Of a DNA stretch of 38,713 bases, positions 1 to 9,452 are shown piece after piece (position 1 is the first letter of the stretch; every line of letters begins with the position of its first letter). The translations under genes were made by a program, and so were the position numbers. Below the pieces are notes generated by a model, which searched no databases, was not told the DNA's origin, and saw nothing but the letters and a program-made list of their open reading frames with translations. Origin of the DNA: Nemertoderma westbladi (taxonomy: Eukaryota; Xenacoelomorpha; Nemertodermatida; Nemertodermatidae); contig JAUCBJ010004874.1 in the NCBI GenBank assembly GCA_032718475.1, positions 1 through 38,713 on the forward strand, read 5' to 3'.

Positions 1-48
1 CTCTGCGTTGATACCACTGCTTAAAGCAGTGGTATCAACGCAGAGTAC
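1..48. other. SMART-type cDNA primer sequence, inverted dimer (artefact)
   Basis: Positions 24-48 begin AAGCAGTGGTATCAACGCAG and continue AGTAC, which is the SMART/template-switch cDNA primer. Positions 1-22 are the reverse complement of its first 22 bases, so the two copies form a perfect inverted dimer around base 23. This is a synthetic oligonucleotide and not genome sequence. It marks the window start as the raw end of an assembled contig. The LINE sequence begins soon after it. Confidence 0.95.
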
Positions 49-59
49 TAAATAGTATT

Positions 60-185
60 TTAGTGGAGATGTGTACATTGTACCTGACACAGTGAACCCG
101 GCGTAGCATTCTTGTGAAGTGCCATCCAGAGATTTTGTGACCTCAGCAGTTAGAACCCAGCATGGATTTCTGCAGGAATGATCAA
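60..185 (-). mobile_element. LINE-A 3' coding fragment
   Basis: Read on the minus strand this matches the C-terminal region of the LINE-A family seen in longer copies at 9453-9890 and 16025-16338: sequence for KSLDGT, an ARG-LEU-ARG-ARG-like 'RMLRR' block and the conserved ATGCTACGCCGGGTTCA stretch. It is frame-broken and very short. It is separated from the next minus-strand LINE piece by about 65 bp of unassigned sequence. Confidence 0.7.
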
Positions 186-249
186 GTTAACTGTTTAACC
201 CCGGTGACGTGCTTCCTCATTTTTTCAATTTTTGAACAAAACCATTATA

Positions 250-545
250 TTACATCATTAACTGCCAAAATGTTTGATCTTCTTTGAGTTTACTAAAATA
301 ACAACACAGGAAGCAGCCTCTTATATTGAACTGGGGAGCTGTTGAACTCCGTCTTTGTGATTCAGAATAAATTTCTAAGTAATCTGCAAAGTCTAGATCA
401 GTTAGGTACTTGGCTGGATTTCCTCGACTTTTGGAGCCTGTATATGGTGTTACCATCACCCCATCTTTATTAAGATGGTCTAAGGACATGCGTAGAACAT
501 AATAAACCACAATTATGATTAATAATGGTGCAAGTGTGTCACCCT
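250..545 (-). mobile_element. LINE-A reverse transcriptase fragment
   Basis: A minus-strand open stretch encodes the reverse transcriptase palm region, including GDT, YVLRMSLDH, SRGNPAKYLTDLDF and FADY. The FADY replaces the catalytic FADD of the + strand copy at 546-2790, so the active-site second aspartate is lost. The frame then decays. At about 545 it abuts, head to head, a + strand LINE-A copy that starts in the endonuclease domain. It is a dead fragment. Confidence 0.85.
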
Positions 546-2790
546 GTGAATTGACCCTGGGAGACTTTAATGCAAGTCTGCATCAATCACCTACATCGCC
601 CTGGGTCTATAGCAATAGTGTCAACCGAAATTCCGTCCATCTTCAGGATTTTATCTCTGGAAATTGATTTTTTTCGGCTGGAACCCAGTTCAAGAAGCGA
701 ACTGGAAAGCTATGGACTCATAGTGGTCACAAGTCTCAGATAGACCATATTCTGTTTCGTAGGAAGTACAGGAGCTCTATACAAGACTGTAATGCATTTA
801 CACTTCGACCCTTCTCCAGTGATCACCGCCTTATTGTGGCCAAGGTAAGACTTAGTCTGCGCGCTAGCAGAGCAACGAAATCTGCCTTGCCGCGGCGTGA
901 CTGGTCCTCTCTGTTGCAACAGCCAAGTGTGAGATCCAGCTTCACATTACAGCTGAGCAACAGGTATGAGGTTCTTGCCTCTGAGGCGGCAGATCACTGT
1001 GAGGGCTATATTGCCTTCACAGAAGCAGTTAAGTTAGCAGCTGCAGAAACAGTTCCTGTATACACTCGAAACAGGAAAAGGCCCCCCTGGACTGAGAACA
1101 AAATCCAGAAGTGCCGAAATAACCTATATAAGGCGCAGAAAGAGTCCCGACTCAAACAGACTACAGCAGCCAAGAATGCAGTTAAGGCTGCATCTAGGTC
1201 CCTGAACAGGCAGTACTCTGTTAATCTACAGGAGCTAATAAACCAACAAGTTGATGCCATCAATGATGCTGACGACAGCAGGCAATCATCCCAGGCATGG
1301 AAATCGATCAATTTGCTTGCTGGTCGAAAAAGCCAACCAACCACCAAGGTTAAGGCTGAATCACCAGCCGATCGCCTCAATGGTTGGAAGGCCCACTTTG
1401 AAAAGCTCCTCAATAATGACAGGGTATTGCCTGATAACTTTATAGAAGTAAAAGTGTTTGAGTCTGTACTCCCAGATATTCCCATTGGCGATATCTCCTT
1501 TGCAGAAGTGAAGGCTGCTGCAAAGAGCATTAAGACCAATCGTGCCAGTGGAGTAGATGGTGTTCCCCCTGAGGTCTTTAAAATACCTGAGTGTTTAAAG
1601 CTCATCTATCCCATCATAGTAGACATGTACCGAACAACAAGAGTCCCACAAGAAATGAAAACAAATAAGTTGGTGCCAGTTCCCAAGAAGGGCAACCTAA
1701 CACTCTATGGTTCTTTTCGGGGAATCTCATTGATCTCGATTGCTGCAAAGCTATACAATAGAATTCTATTAAATCGCATTAGGGATCCCATTGAGAAATT
1801 TCTGTGGAAATGTGGATTTATGTGGATTTTTCCGTGGAAATCAGAATGGGTTCCGTAAAGGTCGTGGGACCATGGAGCCCATTTTGGCACTTAGAAGGAT
1901 AATTGAAGAGTTATCAAAAAAGAAAGACAGGCATCTGGCTGTTATCTTTGTTGACTTCTTCAAGGCCTTTGATTCAGTCTCCCGCTCACGTATGTTCAGC
2001 ATACTTTCATTATATGGGATTCCTGATGAAATTATTGCAGCAATCAGATCAGTATACGATGGTTCGACAACATTTGTGTCTACTGTTGATGGTGACACAG
2101 AACCATTTGAACTGTTATGGGGCGTCCTCCAGGGAGACACACTTGTACCATTCTTGTTCATTATTGTGGTTGACTATGTTCTATGCATGTCCTTAGATCA
2201 TCATATTGATGATGGGGTGATGATAACTCCACTTACTGGCTCCAGAAGTCGAGGAAATCCTGCCAAGTACCTAACTGATCTAGACTTTGCTGATGACTTA
2301 GGAGTACTCTCAGAATCACTAGAGGGAGCCCAACGGCTCCTCAGCTCATTAGAACATGCTGCTTCTAGTGTTGGTCTTTTTATTAACTTCAGAAAGACCA
2401 ACATTTTGACAGTTAACTTTGAAAGTTCTCAGCAAGACTCTGATCGGATGAGCATAAGCTCAAAGGATGGTATGCTTGAGCATGTGACGACTTCTGTTAC
2501 CTGGGATCATGGATCCGGAAGTCAGGTGAGGACCTTCGAATACGTAAGGGAAAGGCATGGGCAGCCTTGAATAGGCTTTCCAGGATTTGGAAGTCACCAA
2601 TAATTAATCGGAAACTTAAGGTCCGATTATTTAGAGCAGCAGTAGTTCCAGTACTCCTCTTGGGAGTCCATGCTGGGCTCTAACTACTGAGGACACCAAA
2701 TCTCTGGATGGCACATTCACAAGAATGCTACGCCGGGTTCATTATGTCAAGTACAATGCAGCATGGCGATACTAGCAGTAGTGTCACCCT
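546..2790 (+). mobile_element. LINE-A non-LTR retrotransposon, 5'-truncated and decayed
   Basis: The copy starts inside the apurinic-type endonuclease (LTLGDFNASL near 551; QIDHILFRRK near 740; FSSDHRLIVAKV near 815). It runs through the linker into the reverse transcriptase: NRASGVDGVPPEV near 1540, NGFRKGRGTMEPIL near 1850, FVDFFKAFDS near 1950, GVLQGDT near 2125 and FADD near 2287. Defects: an in-frame TGA at 665, a short local duplication with frameshift near 1800-1840, another frameshift near 2485, and a stop near 2682. The C-terminal region is deleted after about 2755, where a 3'-tail-like AGCAGTAG follows. The endonuclease plus this RT style suggests an RTE-like or related clade, but the clade is not resolved by eye. 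It cannot encode an active protein. Confidence 0.9.
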
Positions 2791-2947
2791 GTAGGACTCC
2801 CCATAACACTTCGGAAGGTTCTCTGTCACCGTCAACAGCAGGCGAAAATATCGTAGAACCATCATAAACTGATCTGATTGTTTCAATAATGATAAATATT
2901 CCAGTCGAATACCATAAGGAAGTCAACAAAGATAATAGCCAGACGTC
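2785..2947 (-). mobile_element. LINE-A RT fragment, left flank of inserted element
   Basis: The minus strand encodes reverse transcriptase residues IRSVYDGST, VDGDREPSE and VLWGVLQGDT, preceded by a frame-broken AIIFVDFL. The missing upstream part of the same domain lies at 3479-3652, on the other side of the satellite-bearing element at 2948-3478. The two pieces join in the right order around the KKD..LA position, so this looks like one LINE copy split by an insertion. Confidence 0.8.
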
Positions 2948-3046
2948 TGTGGGGCGAGCCACGAAGTTGGCGGAGCCTTAGCGAATTGACACTGTTAGGG
3001 GGTGGGTCAATTTATGCAAATAGTTGTCGTCGTCGTCGTCGTCGTT

Positions 3047-3091
<45 letters not shown>

Positions 3092-3478
3092 GTCGTCGTT
3101 ACGATTTTGACATGCTAATAACTTTGTCGGATTTAAAGCTGCCAAGTTGAAAATTTGTAGGTATCAATATGAGCAAAAGTTGAGATTTTTGAGAGACTTT
3201 CAGACACCATCAGTGCAATGGTCTCCCGCTAGAGGGCCACATGTCTAAACATTAAATGCCCTCCCATTTCTTTGCTTTTAATCCGTTTAAGCTGAAACTT
3301 GGCAGATATGTATTAGACCATTAGCTGTGACTTTCAAAGGAGGCGAATCCATCTGCAGTTCTCCAGTCTGCCGCTAGAGGGCCAACGTGACTATTTGCAT
3401 AAATTGACCTACCCCCTAACAGTGTCAATTCGCTAAGGCTCTGCCAACTTCGTGCTGCGCGAAGTCCCCACTTCGTGT
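2948..3478. mobile_element. Satellite-bearing inverted-repeat element, copy 1 (one core unit)
   Basis: The element begins TGTGGGGCGAGCCACGAAGT and ends GCGAAGTCCCCACTTCGTGT. Its first roughly 75 bases reappear as the reverse complement at about 3390-3455 (ATTTGCATAAATTGACC, CCCCCTAACAGTGTCAATTC), so it has long imperfect terminal inverted repeats. Inside are a (CGT/GTC)n microsatellite (about 3028-3100) and one dimeric core unit of about 290 bp with two CCGCTAGAGGGC motifs at 3226 and 3371. There is no coding capacity. The layout of terminus, microsatellite, tandem core and hairpin-like terminus resembles Helentron-associated (HINE/pearl-type) non-autonomous elements. That assignment is inference. 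Confidence 0.8.
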
Positions 3479-3652
3479 CTTTCTATATTAATAACTCTTA
3501 AATTATCCTTCTAAGCGTCAGAATAGGCTCCATGGTCCCACGACCTTTACGGAACCCGTTGGTATTCACGTAACAGTCTCTCAACATGATCCCTGATGCG
3601 AATTAATATAATTAATTATATTGTATATAGCTTTTAGACAATTGAGGGACTC
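3479..3652 (-). mobile_element. LINE-A RT fragment between two inserted elements
   Basis: The minus strand carries the RT segment that precedes the 2785-2947 piece: sequence related to AKLYN, INRIRD, VERLLRE and then GRGTMEPIL and RRIIEEL, with frameshifts. It is bounded on both sides by satellite-bearing elements. This supports one LINE copy interrupted twice. Confidence 0.75.
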
Positions 3653-3764
3653 TGTGGGGCGAGCCACTAAGTTGGCGGAGCCTTAGCGAATTGACACTGT
3701 TAGGGGGTGGGTCAATTTATGCAAATAGTTGTCGTCGTCGTCGTCGTGGTTGTCGTCGTCGTCG

Positions 3765-4690
3765 TTACGATTTTGACATGCTAATAACTTTGTCGGATTT
3801 AAAGCTGCCAAGTTGAAAATTTGTAGGTATCAATATGAGCAAAAGTTGAGATTTTTGAGAGACTTTCAGACACCATCAGTGCAATGGTCTCCCGCTAGAG
3901 GGCCACATGTCTAAACATTAAATGCCCTCCCATTTCTTTGCTTTTAATCCGTTTAAGCTGAAACTTGGCAGATATGTATTAGACCATTAGCTGTGACTTT
4001 CAAAGGATGCGAATCCATCTGCAGTTCTCCAGTCTGCCGCTAGAGGGCCAAAGGTCTGAAAGTGAAATCGTTGTCGTCGTTACGATTTTGACATGCTAAT
4101 AACTTTGTCGGATTTAAAGCTGCCAAGTTGAAAATTTGTAGGTATCAATATGAGCTAAAGTTGAGATTTTTGAGAGACTTTCAGACACCATCAGTGCAAT
4201 GGTCTCCCGCTAGAGGGCCACATGTCTAAACATTAAATGCCCTCCCATTTCTTTGCTTTTAATCCGTTTAAGCTGAAACTTGGCAGATATGTATTAGACC
4301 ATTAGCTGTGACTTTCAAAGGAGGCGAATCCATCTGCAGTTCTCCAGTCTGCCGCTAGAGGGCCAAAGGTCTGAAAGTGAAATCGTTGTCGTCGTTACGA
4401 TTTTGACATGCTAATAACTTTGTCGGATTTAAAGCTGCCAAGTTGAAAATTTGTAGGTATCAATATGAGCTAAAGTTGAGATTTTTGAGAGACTTTCAGA
4501 CACCATCAGTGCAATGGTCTCCCGCTAGAGGGCCACATGTCTAAACATTAAATGCCCTCCCATTTCTTTGCTTTTAATCCGTTTAAGCTGAAACTTGGCA
4601 GATATGTATTAGACCATTAGCTGTGACTTTCAAAGGAGGCGAATCCATCTGCAGTTCTCCAGTCTGCCGCTAGAGGGCCAAATGTCTGAA
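3765..4690 (+). repeat. Tandem array of about 315-bp dimeric units with CTCF-core-like motifs
   Basis: Each unit holds two related half-units, each ending in CCGCTAGAGGGC. Exact motif starts are 3892, 4037, 4207, 4352, 4522 and 4667, with two more in copy 1 at 3226 and 3371. Spacings alternate 145 and 170 bp. The two half-units share TTTAAGCTG, CAAGTT/CTTGGC and other blocks, so the array is a dimerised monomer of about 150 bp. Confidence 0.9.
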
Positions 4691-4908
4691 AGTGAAATCG
4701 TTGTCGTCGTTATGATATTGACATGCTTATAACTTTGTCGAATTTAAAGCTGCCAAGTTGAAAATTTGTTTTGTTGAAAATCATTCAACAGTCACCCGCT
4801 ATAGGACTACTTTATGCCTGAAAGTGAATAGATTCTCCCGTCTCATTGATTTTAATCAGTTTAAGCTGAATCTTGCCATATATTCTGGACCACATGCTGC
4901 GTCTTTGT

Positions 4909-4924
4909 GGGGGGGGGGGGGGGG
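4909..4924 (+). repeat. Poly-G tract (16 G)
   Basis: An uninterrupted G run lies inside the decayed part of the second satellite-bearing element. Its length may be imprecise in the assembly. Confidence 0.95.
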
Positions 4925-5349
4925 AGATTTAATCGGTCTGCCGCTATACGACGAAATTTCTGAAAGTGAGATCCGTCTCTCATTTCGTTATCCGTTATTC
5001 AAGATGAAACTTGGCCGATGTACGTATGTACTATTCATCCATAGGCTGTGTCTTTGTGGCGCTGGAGACCCTAATCCATCTTCAGTTCTCACTATACCGC
5101 TAGAGTCAGAAATGTCTGAATAGAAATGAAAGAGGTAAAAAGTGATTAGGCGAAATCTGCTTAAAATTTGCTAATACAGTAATACTTTCGAATTAGTACT
5201 TAAATTAAATTTAAGTCACGTGCTGCGCGAAGGCCCCACTTCGTGTTCTATATACATACATGTCTATGATAACGGGGTGAATGACTTCCAAACACATTCA
5301 CTCCATTTTAATGCCTATGGGACTCATTGTGTTCCTTAGATAGGTCATC

Positions 5350-5556
5350 ACTTCCGACACTTCCGAATTATGTGATCAGAGCTCCAGTATTTCCTACGAA
5401 ACAGGATATGGTCTATCTGGGACTTGTGGCCACTGGGTTCACTATGAGTCCATAACTTTCCAATTCGCTTCTTGAACTGGGTTCCAGCCGAAAACAATCC
5501 ATTTCCAGAGATGAAATTGTGAAGATTGACGTAATTACGGTTAACACTCTCGCGAT
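5350..5556 (-). mobile_element. LINE-A endonuclease fragment
   Basis: The minus-strand frame encodes SVNRNYVNLHNFISGNG, LFSAGTQFKKR and SQIDHILFRRKYWSS, matching the endonuclease C-terminus of the copy at 546-830. Together with 3479-3652 and 2785-2947 it gives endonuclease, then RT, in correct minus-strand order. This is what one split LINE copy would leave around the inserted elements. Confidence 0.85.
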
Positions 5557-7790
5557 CATCATCATTGTTTCGTTTATTTCTCTCTTTCAATGTTGAAAAT
5601 AATCTCCACCTTTAATAAATGCCTTACTGGTATACAAAATATATTAAACACATACATGTTAGTGTGGACGATTGAGAGCCAGTTTGTTAATGGTTCGATA
5701 ACAGAGAACAGAGAGAGAAAAGGGTGATAACAGAAAAGCCATAGCTTGAAGGTTGCTACCACCGTGAGGGGGACTGGGGATGTGCCTTAAAGTTTTTGAA
5801 AAAGGTCGAAAGTTTTTGTGTGGACCATATGATACTGGGTATCTCGTTCCAGATATAGGTCCCTGATACTGTATGGACATCTGTCCACGTACAGTACGAA
5901 AGCGAGGAATAAAGAAATTAGTATTGTATGCACCACGAGTGTTATAGTTATGAACAGTATTAGATAAACGAAAGAGATTCGTTAAACCAGAAGGTAATGA
6001 ACCATGAAACGCATCGAACATAAGCTTGGCTACATTTAACTTATACAAAGCTTGAATGTGCAAAATTTCTAACCAACGATAAATGGGAAAAGAGTGGCAA
6101 TCCCATTCACTGAATGTTATAGCCCTCATAATTGTATTTACCAGAACACGAATTTTATTAATATATGTTGGGAAGGGGCTGCCCCATAAGGCAATACCGT
6201 AGAGGATCCGTGAATTTACGAGGGAATAATATATTGATTTGAGCACCGATTGAGGCAACAAGTGTCTGAATTTAAAAAACAAGCCAGTAAATTTCGACAC
6301 CACAGATATTACATATTTACAGTAGGACTTCCAATTCAAGTGGTTGTCAAGTATGAGACCAAGATATTTAATTTCATTTTTACACTTTAGATTAGTATCT
6401 TTTATTTTAACTTTGGCTACATTTTCAGTGGACCGCGGGTTGATGGAATATAAACAATATACAGTTTTATCAATATTCAATGATAAGCGATTAGAAGCAA
6501 ACCATTCCAACAACTGTTCATGTTCAAGTTTGACAATATTTACTAGGTTGTGGGGGTTGTGATGGCTAGCGAGAAGGCTGGTGTCGTCGGCAAATAGAAC
6601 TGTTAAGAGTGATGTCGCCAGGGATAAATCATCTATATACAACAAAAACAACAACGGTCCCAAGATAGACCCCTGAGGAACTCCCATTGTAATAGGTAAG
6701 CAAGTAGAATATGTATCGTTCAGCTTGACGCGTTGTGTTCTGGAACTTAAATAACTCGAAAACATCTGTAGCGGTCTGCCACGGATTCCATATGACTCTA
6801 ACTTGGAAAGCAGGATCACGTGATCCACTGTATCGAAGGCCTTGCGGAGATCGAAGTAGAGACCACAAGAAGTTATTCCGTCATCCAGTGCAGACTGCAA
6901 CCTATGAGCAACATAAATAAGTGCGTGCGAGGTAGAGTGCCGCTTTCTAAAGCCATACTGGTTCTTGGTTACGATATGGAACTTTTCAACATAACAAGAT
7001 AGCTGACAATATATGATCCGTTCCAAAATTTTTCCAAAAATCGGTAGTAGGGATATTGGTCGAAAATTGTTGGGGTCGTAGGGTGAGCTAGTTTTGTGCA
7101 CGGGAACTACTGCAGCCTGTTTAAGTGTATCAGGGAAAACGCCAGCTTTAATACATCGGTTATACAAAACTGCCAGCCGACCCGCTATGATAGGGGCAGA
7201 AATCTTGACCAATTTCACGGGAAAGGCGTCATTAGTAGATTTATTTTCTGGGGTATCATATATAAGGGAGAGAACTTCAAGCTCACATGTTTCACTTAAA
7301 ACAAAAGAGTTCGAGCGAGAAGGTGGGAGATAAAATTGAGGTCGGGTGTGTACAGTGGGAATATCTGAAGCTAATGAAGGACCGATCGAAGTAAAAAAAC
7401 TATTAAAAACGTCAGCAATTTCTCGTCGATCAGTAATAACTTCTTTATTGGTAGGGTCAATGACCTTCGACGGGCATTGACGATTCCCCTTTTTAGATAT
7501 AATTACCTTCACTAGTTTCCACATCTTTGCTGGTTGTATCCCAACTTTTGTGAATTCCTTTTCATAGTATGTTTGTTCCGCCTTTCGAATTACTTCGTCA
7601 GTCACCAGACCAAGGCGTTGTTGATGATTGATGTCGACTTGCATTAAAGCCATCCAAGTAAGATAAGCACGCCTGCTGATCCACTCCAACAGTTCTATCT
7701 GGAGATCGTGGTAGAAATTTTCAACCTCCTCTACTGGGGCAACACTAGTTGGAGAATAGAATAGGAAAGAATCAGACCCACCTTAGGAAA
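5556..7790 (-). mobile_element. CR1/L2-like LINE, 5'-truncated, with long RT frame
   Basis: The element contains an open reverse transcriptase frame (next entry). A 3' untranslated region follows, with AATAAA on the minus strand near 5575 and a short (ATG)3-like tail at about 5557-5566, directly followed by an older LINE-A fragment. The 5' boundary near 7790 is uncertain. No endonuclease domain is seen upstream, so this is the usual 5' truncation of target-primed insertion. Confidence 0.85.
5659..7755 (-). CDS. Reverse transcriptase of CR1/L2-like LINE (ORF2, partial)
   Basis: The frame has no stop over almost 700 codons. Counting from a TTG at 7689, RT motifs appear in order: FRPISLLP (209-216), NQYGFRKRHSTS (243-254), GLYFDLRKAFDTVDH (276-290), MGVPQGSILGPLLF (335-348), VLFADDTSLL (364-373, the catalytic FADD) and YLGLILDNHLNW (about 439-450). 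The C-terminal domain includes an RGQMSIQYQGP block, the usual end of this family. All catalytic aspartates are present. The frame stays open upstream to about 7755, before a TAG. The endonuclease domain is absent, so no complete ORF2 product is possible. The uninterrupted frame suggests a fairly young insertion. CR1, L2 and Jockey clades are hard to separate by eye. Its final 50 or so codons look like read-through into 3' UTR. Confidence 0.85.
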   Translation of the reverse strand, partial: SPTSVAPVEEVENFYHDLQIELLEWISRRAYLTWMALMQVDINHQQRLGLVTDEVIRKAEQTYYEKEFTKVGIQPAKMWKLVKVIISKKGNRQCPSKVIDPTNKEVITDRREIADVFNSFFTSIGPSLASDIPTVHTRPQFYLPPSRSNSFVLSETCELEVLSLIYDTPENKSTNDAFPVKLVKISAPIIAGRLAVLYNRCIKAGVFPDTLKQAAVVPVHKTSSPYDPNNFRPISLLPIFGKILERIIYCQLSCYVEKFHIVTKNQYGFRKRHSTSHALIYVAHRLQSALDDGITSCGLYFDLRKAFDTVDHVILLSKLESYGIRGRPLQMFSSYLSSRTQRVKLNDTYSTCLPITMGVPQGSILGPLLFLLYIDDLSLATSLLTVLFADDTSLLASHHNPHNLVNIVKLEHEQLLEWFASNRLSLNIDKTVYCLYSINPRSTENVAKVKIKDTNLKCKNEIKYLGLILDNHLNWKSYCKYVISVVSKFTGLFFKFRHLLPQSVLKSIYYSLVNSRILYGIALWGSPFPTYINKIRVLVNTIMRAITFSEWDCHSFPIYRWLEILHIQALYKLNVAKLMFDAFHGSLPSGLTNLFRLSNTVHNYNTRGAYNTNFFIPRFRTVRGQMSIQYQGPISGTRYPVSYGPHKNFRPFSKTLRHIPSPPHGGSNLQAMAFLLSPFSLSVLCYRTINKLALNRPH

Positions 7791-9319
7791 TTTCTTAGCC
7801 AGTCTTTCAGAACATGAGATGTGACAATGCATAATGCGGTTGGTGGGTGTTGGTCTATTTTGCTGCACCTGCGTGTAGTTAGATTCATCAATTTACCAAT
7901 ACCGCCATTACCACTGTAATGTCGATTTCGCAGTGAGCGTCGTATCCAATAACCGAGAGGTCCTGATTACAAGACCAGATTAAACCCTTGACAGACGTCC
8001 TATGAGGATGACGTCCCATGTGGCCCATCCTTTGTGCTACATGGAGTTAGCAAGTTTTCTAGATAAATGACTCAGAAGACATGACCTGACCAACTTAATG
8101 TTGGGTAGAACTGGGGCAAAAATAATTAATTTTATCAAAAAATATGTTTGCGCTTCGGTGTAACCAGACCAGTACGCTGCTAATCACCGACACCTCGTCA
8201 GCTGGACAGAACATTAGCAAGAACCTATCTATATTGCACCAATGACCTAAAATAATCGCACCAATTAACCCTGATACCACCTATCCCCAACAGACGTCAG
8301 ACCTCAGAACATTGGAACCCTATATTAGTTAATCTATTAAATTCGTGAAAGTTGGATGTTATTAAGGCAGCGCGGTATTCTAACCAAAATATATTATTAT
8401 TAGATAATAATTATAATATTAGGAAAGTTCTTTAAAAAAATTACATTCTGGACCTTTTAAAATGTACCATAATTAATTTGTTTATTCTTATGTTGTTATG
8501 TGGAGTTTGACCTTCTGTTACCATAACTCTAATTAATTATCGCTAGATCAGTGATTCAACTAAACCGAGCTTTGTTTCGGATTTTTATTTCCATTTATAT
8601 ATCTATGTTTATTGTTTGTTTGAATTCCCCCCTAATATTTGCTAACTTACTAGTGCTTCGCGAAAAAAATAATACGTCTTAAACTTCAACAATTTTTCGA
8701 AATACTGTACATCACAATAATATTTGCTTTTCTACAATAGGCTAACTAAGTGAAGGGTAAATGTAAGCTCTATGCTAATTTCTCGTAATATGCCAGATGT
8801 GACTCTCCCCACTCTATGGATGGACATCGATTGATCATTTGGAAAAGATACCGGTTGATATGTTTATACATAACCCACCGCAATTAATGAATTGTCATAT
8901 ATGAGTAATAGATAGAAAAAGCTTCAACATTGGGCAACCGGTACCCTTCTGTTATTTTTAAGCTGCATTATCTTTATATAATTAACGTGAATCCGCAATG
9001 TACTAAGTCCTATTATGATAATGCATCCGACATGTATGCATGTTCTATGCCACTCCTCTAGGGCTATCCTCCTCTTAGCTTATGGTTAATAAAGTGAATC
9101 AATCACAGAGTACATTGCCATTCTAATATGCTTTGCAAATTGAGTGAGTTGTGGCATTTTCATAGTAATCCCAAATAGCATAAATAGCACGAATTTAAAG
9201 CTACGAATTACGTTTCATAAAAAAACAGGCAAATAAATACATTGGAAACATTTTTTGGGAATTTATTATTGGTATGATATCATTAAACAGGAAAACATCA
9301 TTTTGGAAAACTACTACAA
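7791..9319. other. Non-coding stretch, nothing recognised
   Basis: AT-rich sequence with no long frame, no clear repeat family and no RNA gene that I can identify. A few frames of about 60 codons here have no recognisable domain. Confidence 0.6.
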
Positions 9320-9452
9320 GGTCGAGCGAACTCTGAGCTTCCCGGTTACCCATAGTTGCCGCAATTTCCCAATTTCGTTTCTCCCAAGTTCAGTATCCCT
9401 TTCAAGCTGGTCTATATATGTTATAGCCAGTCGTCCACGGGTACGCTTTCCT
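9320..9452 (-). mobile_element. LINE-B C-terminal fragment
   Basis: Minus-strand sequence encodes relics of RLAITYIDQLERDTE, a motif shared with the better preserved fragment at 36850-37115. It ends abruptly where a + strand LINE-A fragment begins, giving a head-to-head junction. Confidence 0.7.

Larger units (their letters stand above)
3653..5246. mobile_element. Satellite-bearing element, copy 2 (three core units plus decayed tail)
   Basis: The start is nearly identical to copy 1 (TGTGGGGCGAGCCACTAAGT) and the end is CGTGCTGCGCGAAGGCCCCA followed by CTTCGTGT. Three dimeric core units of about 315 bp follow a CGT microsatellite, at roughly 3765-4060, 4078-4375 and 4390-4690. A diverged region to about 5110 retains relics of the motif. 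The units are almost identical to each other, and the second and third begin at the same short CGTTGTCGTCGTTACGAT junction, which points to array growth by unequal exchange or rolling replication. There is no coding capacity. Confidence 0.8.

Noticed and set aside
1006-1605. 199-codon minus-strand frame
   Set aside because: Antisense shadow of the LINE-A endonuclease-RT linker; the + strand carries the recognisable protein.
3028-3100. CGT repeat as a coding trinucleotide expansion
   Set aside because: It lies in the non-coding part of a mobile element and is a constant component of all its copies.
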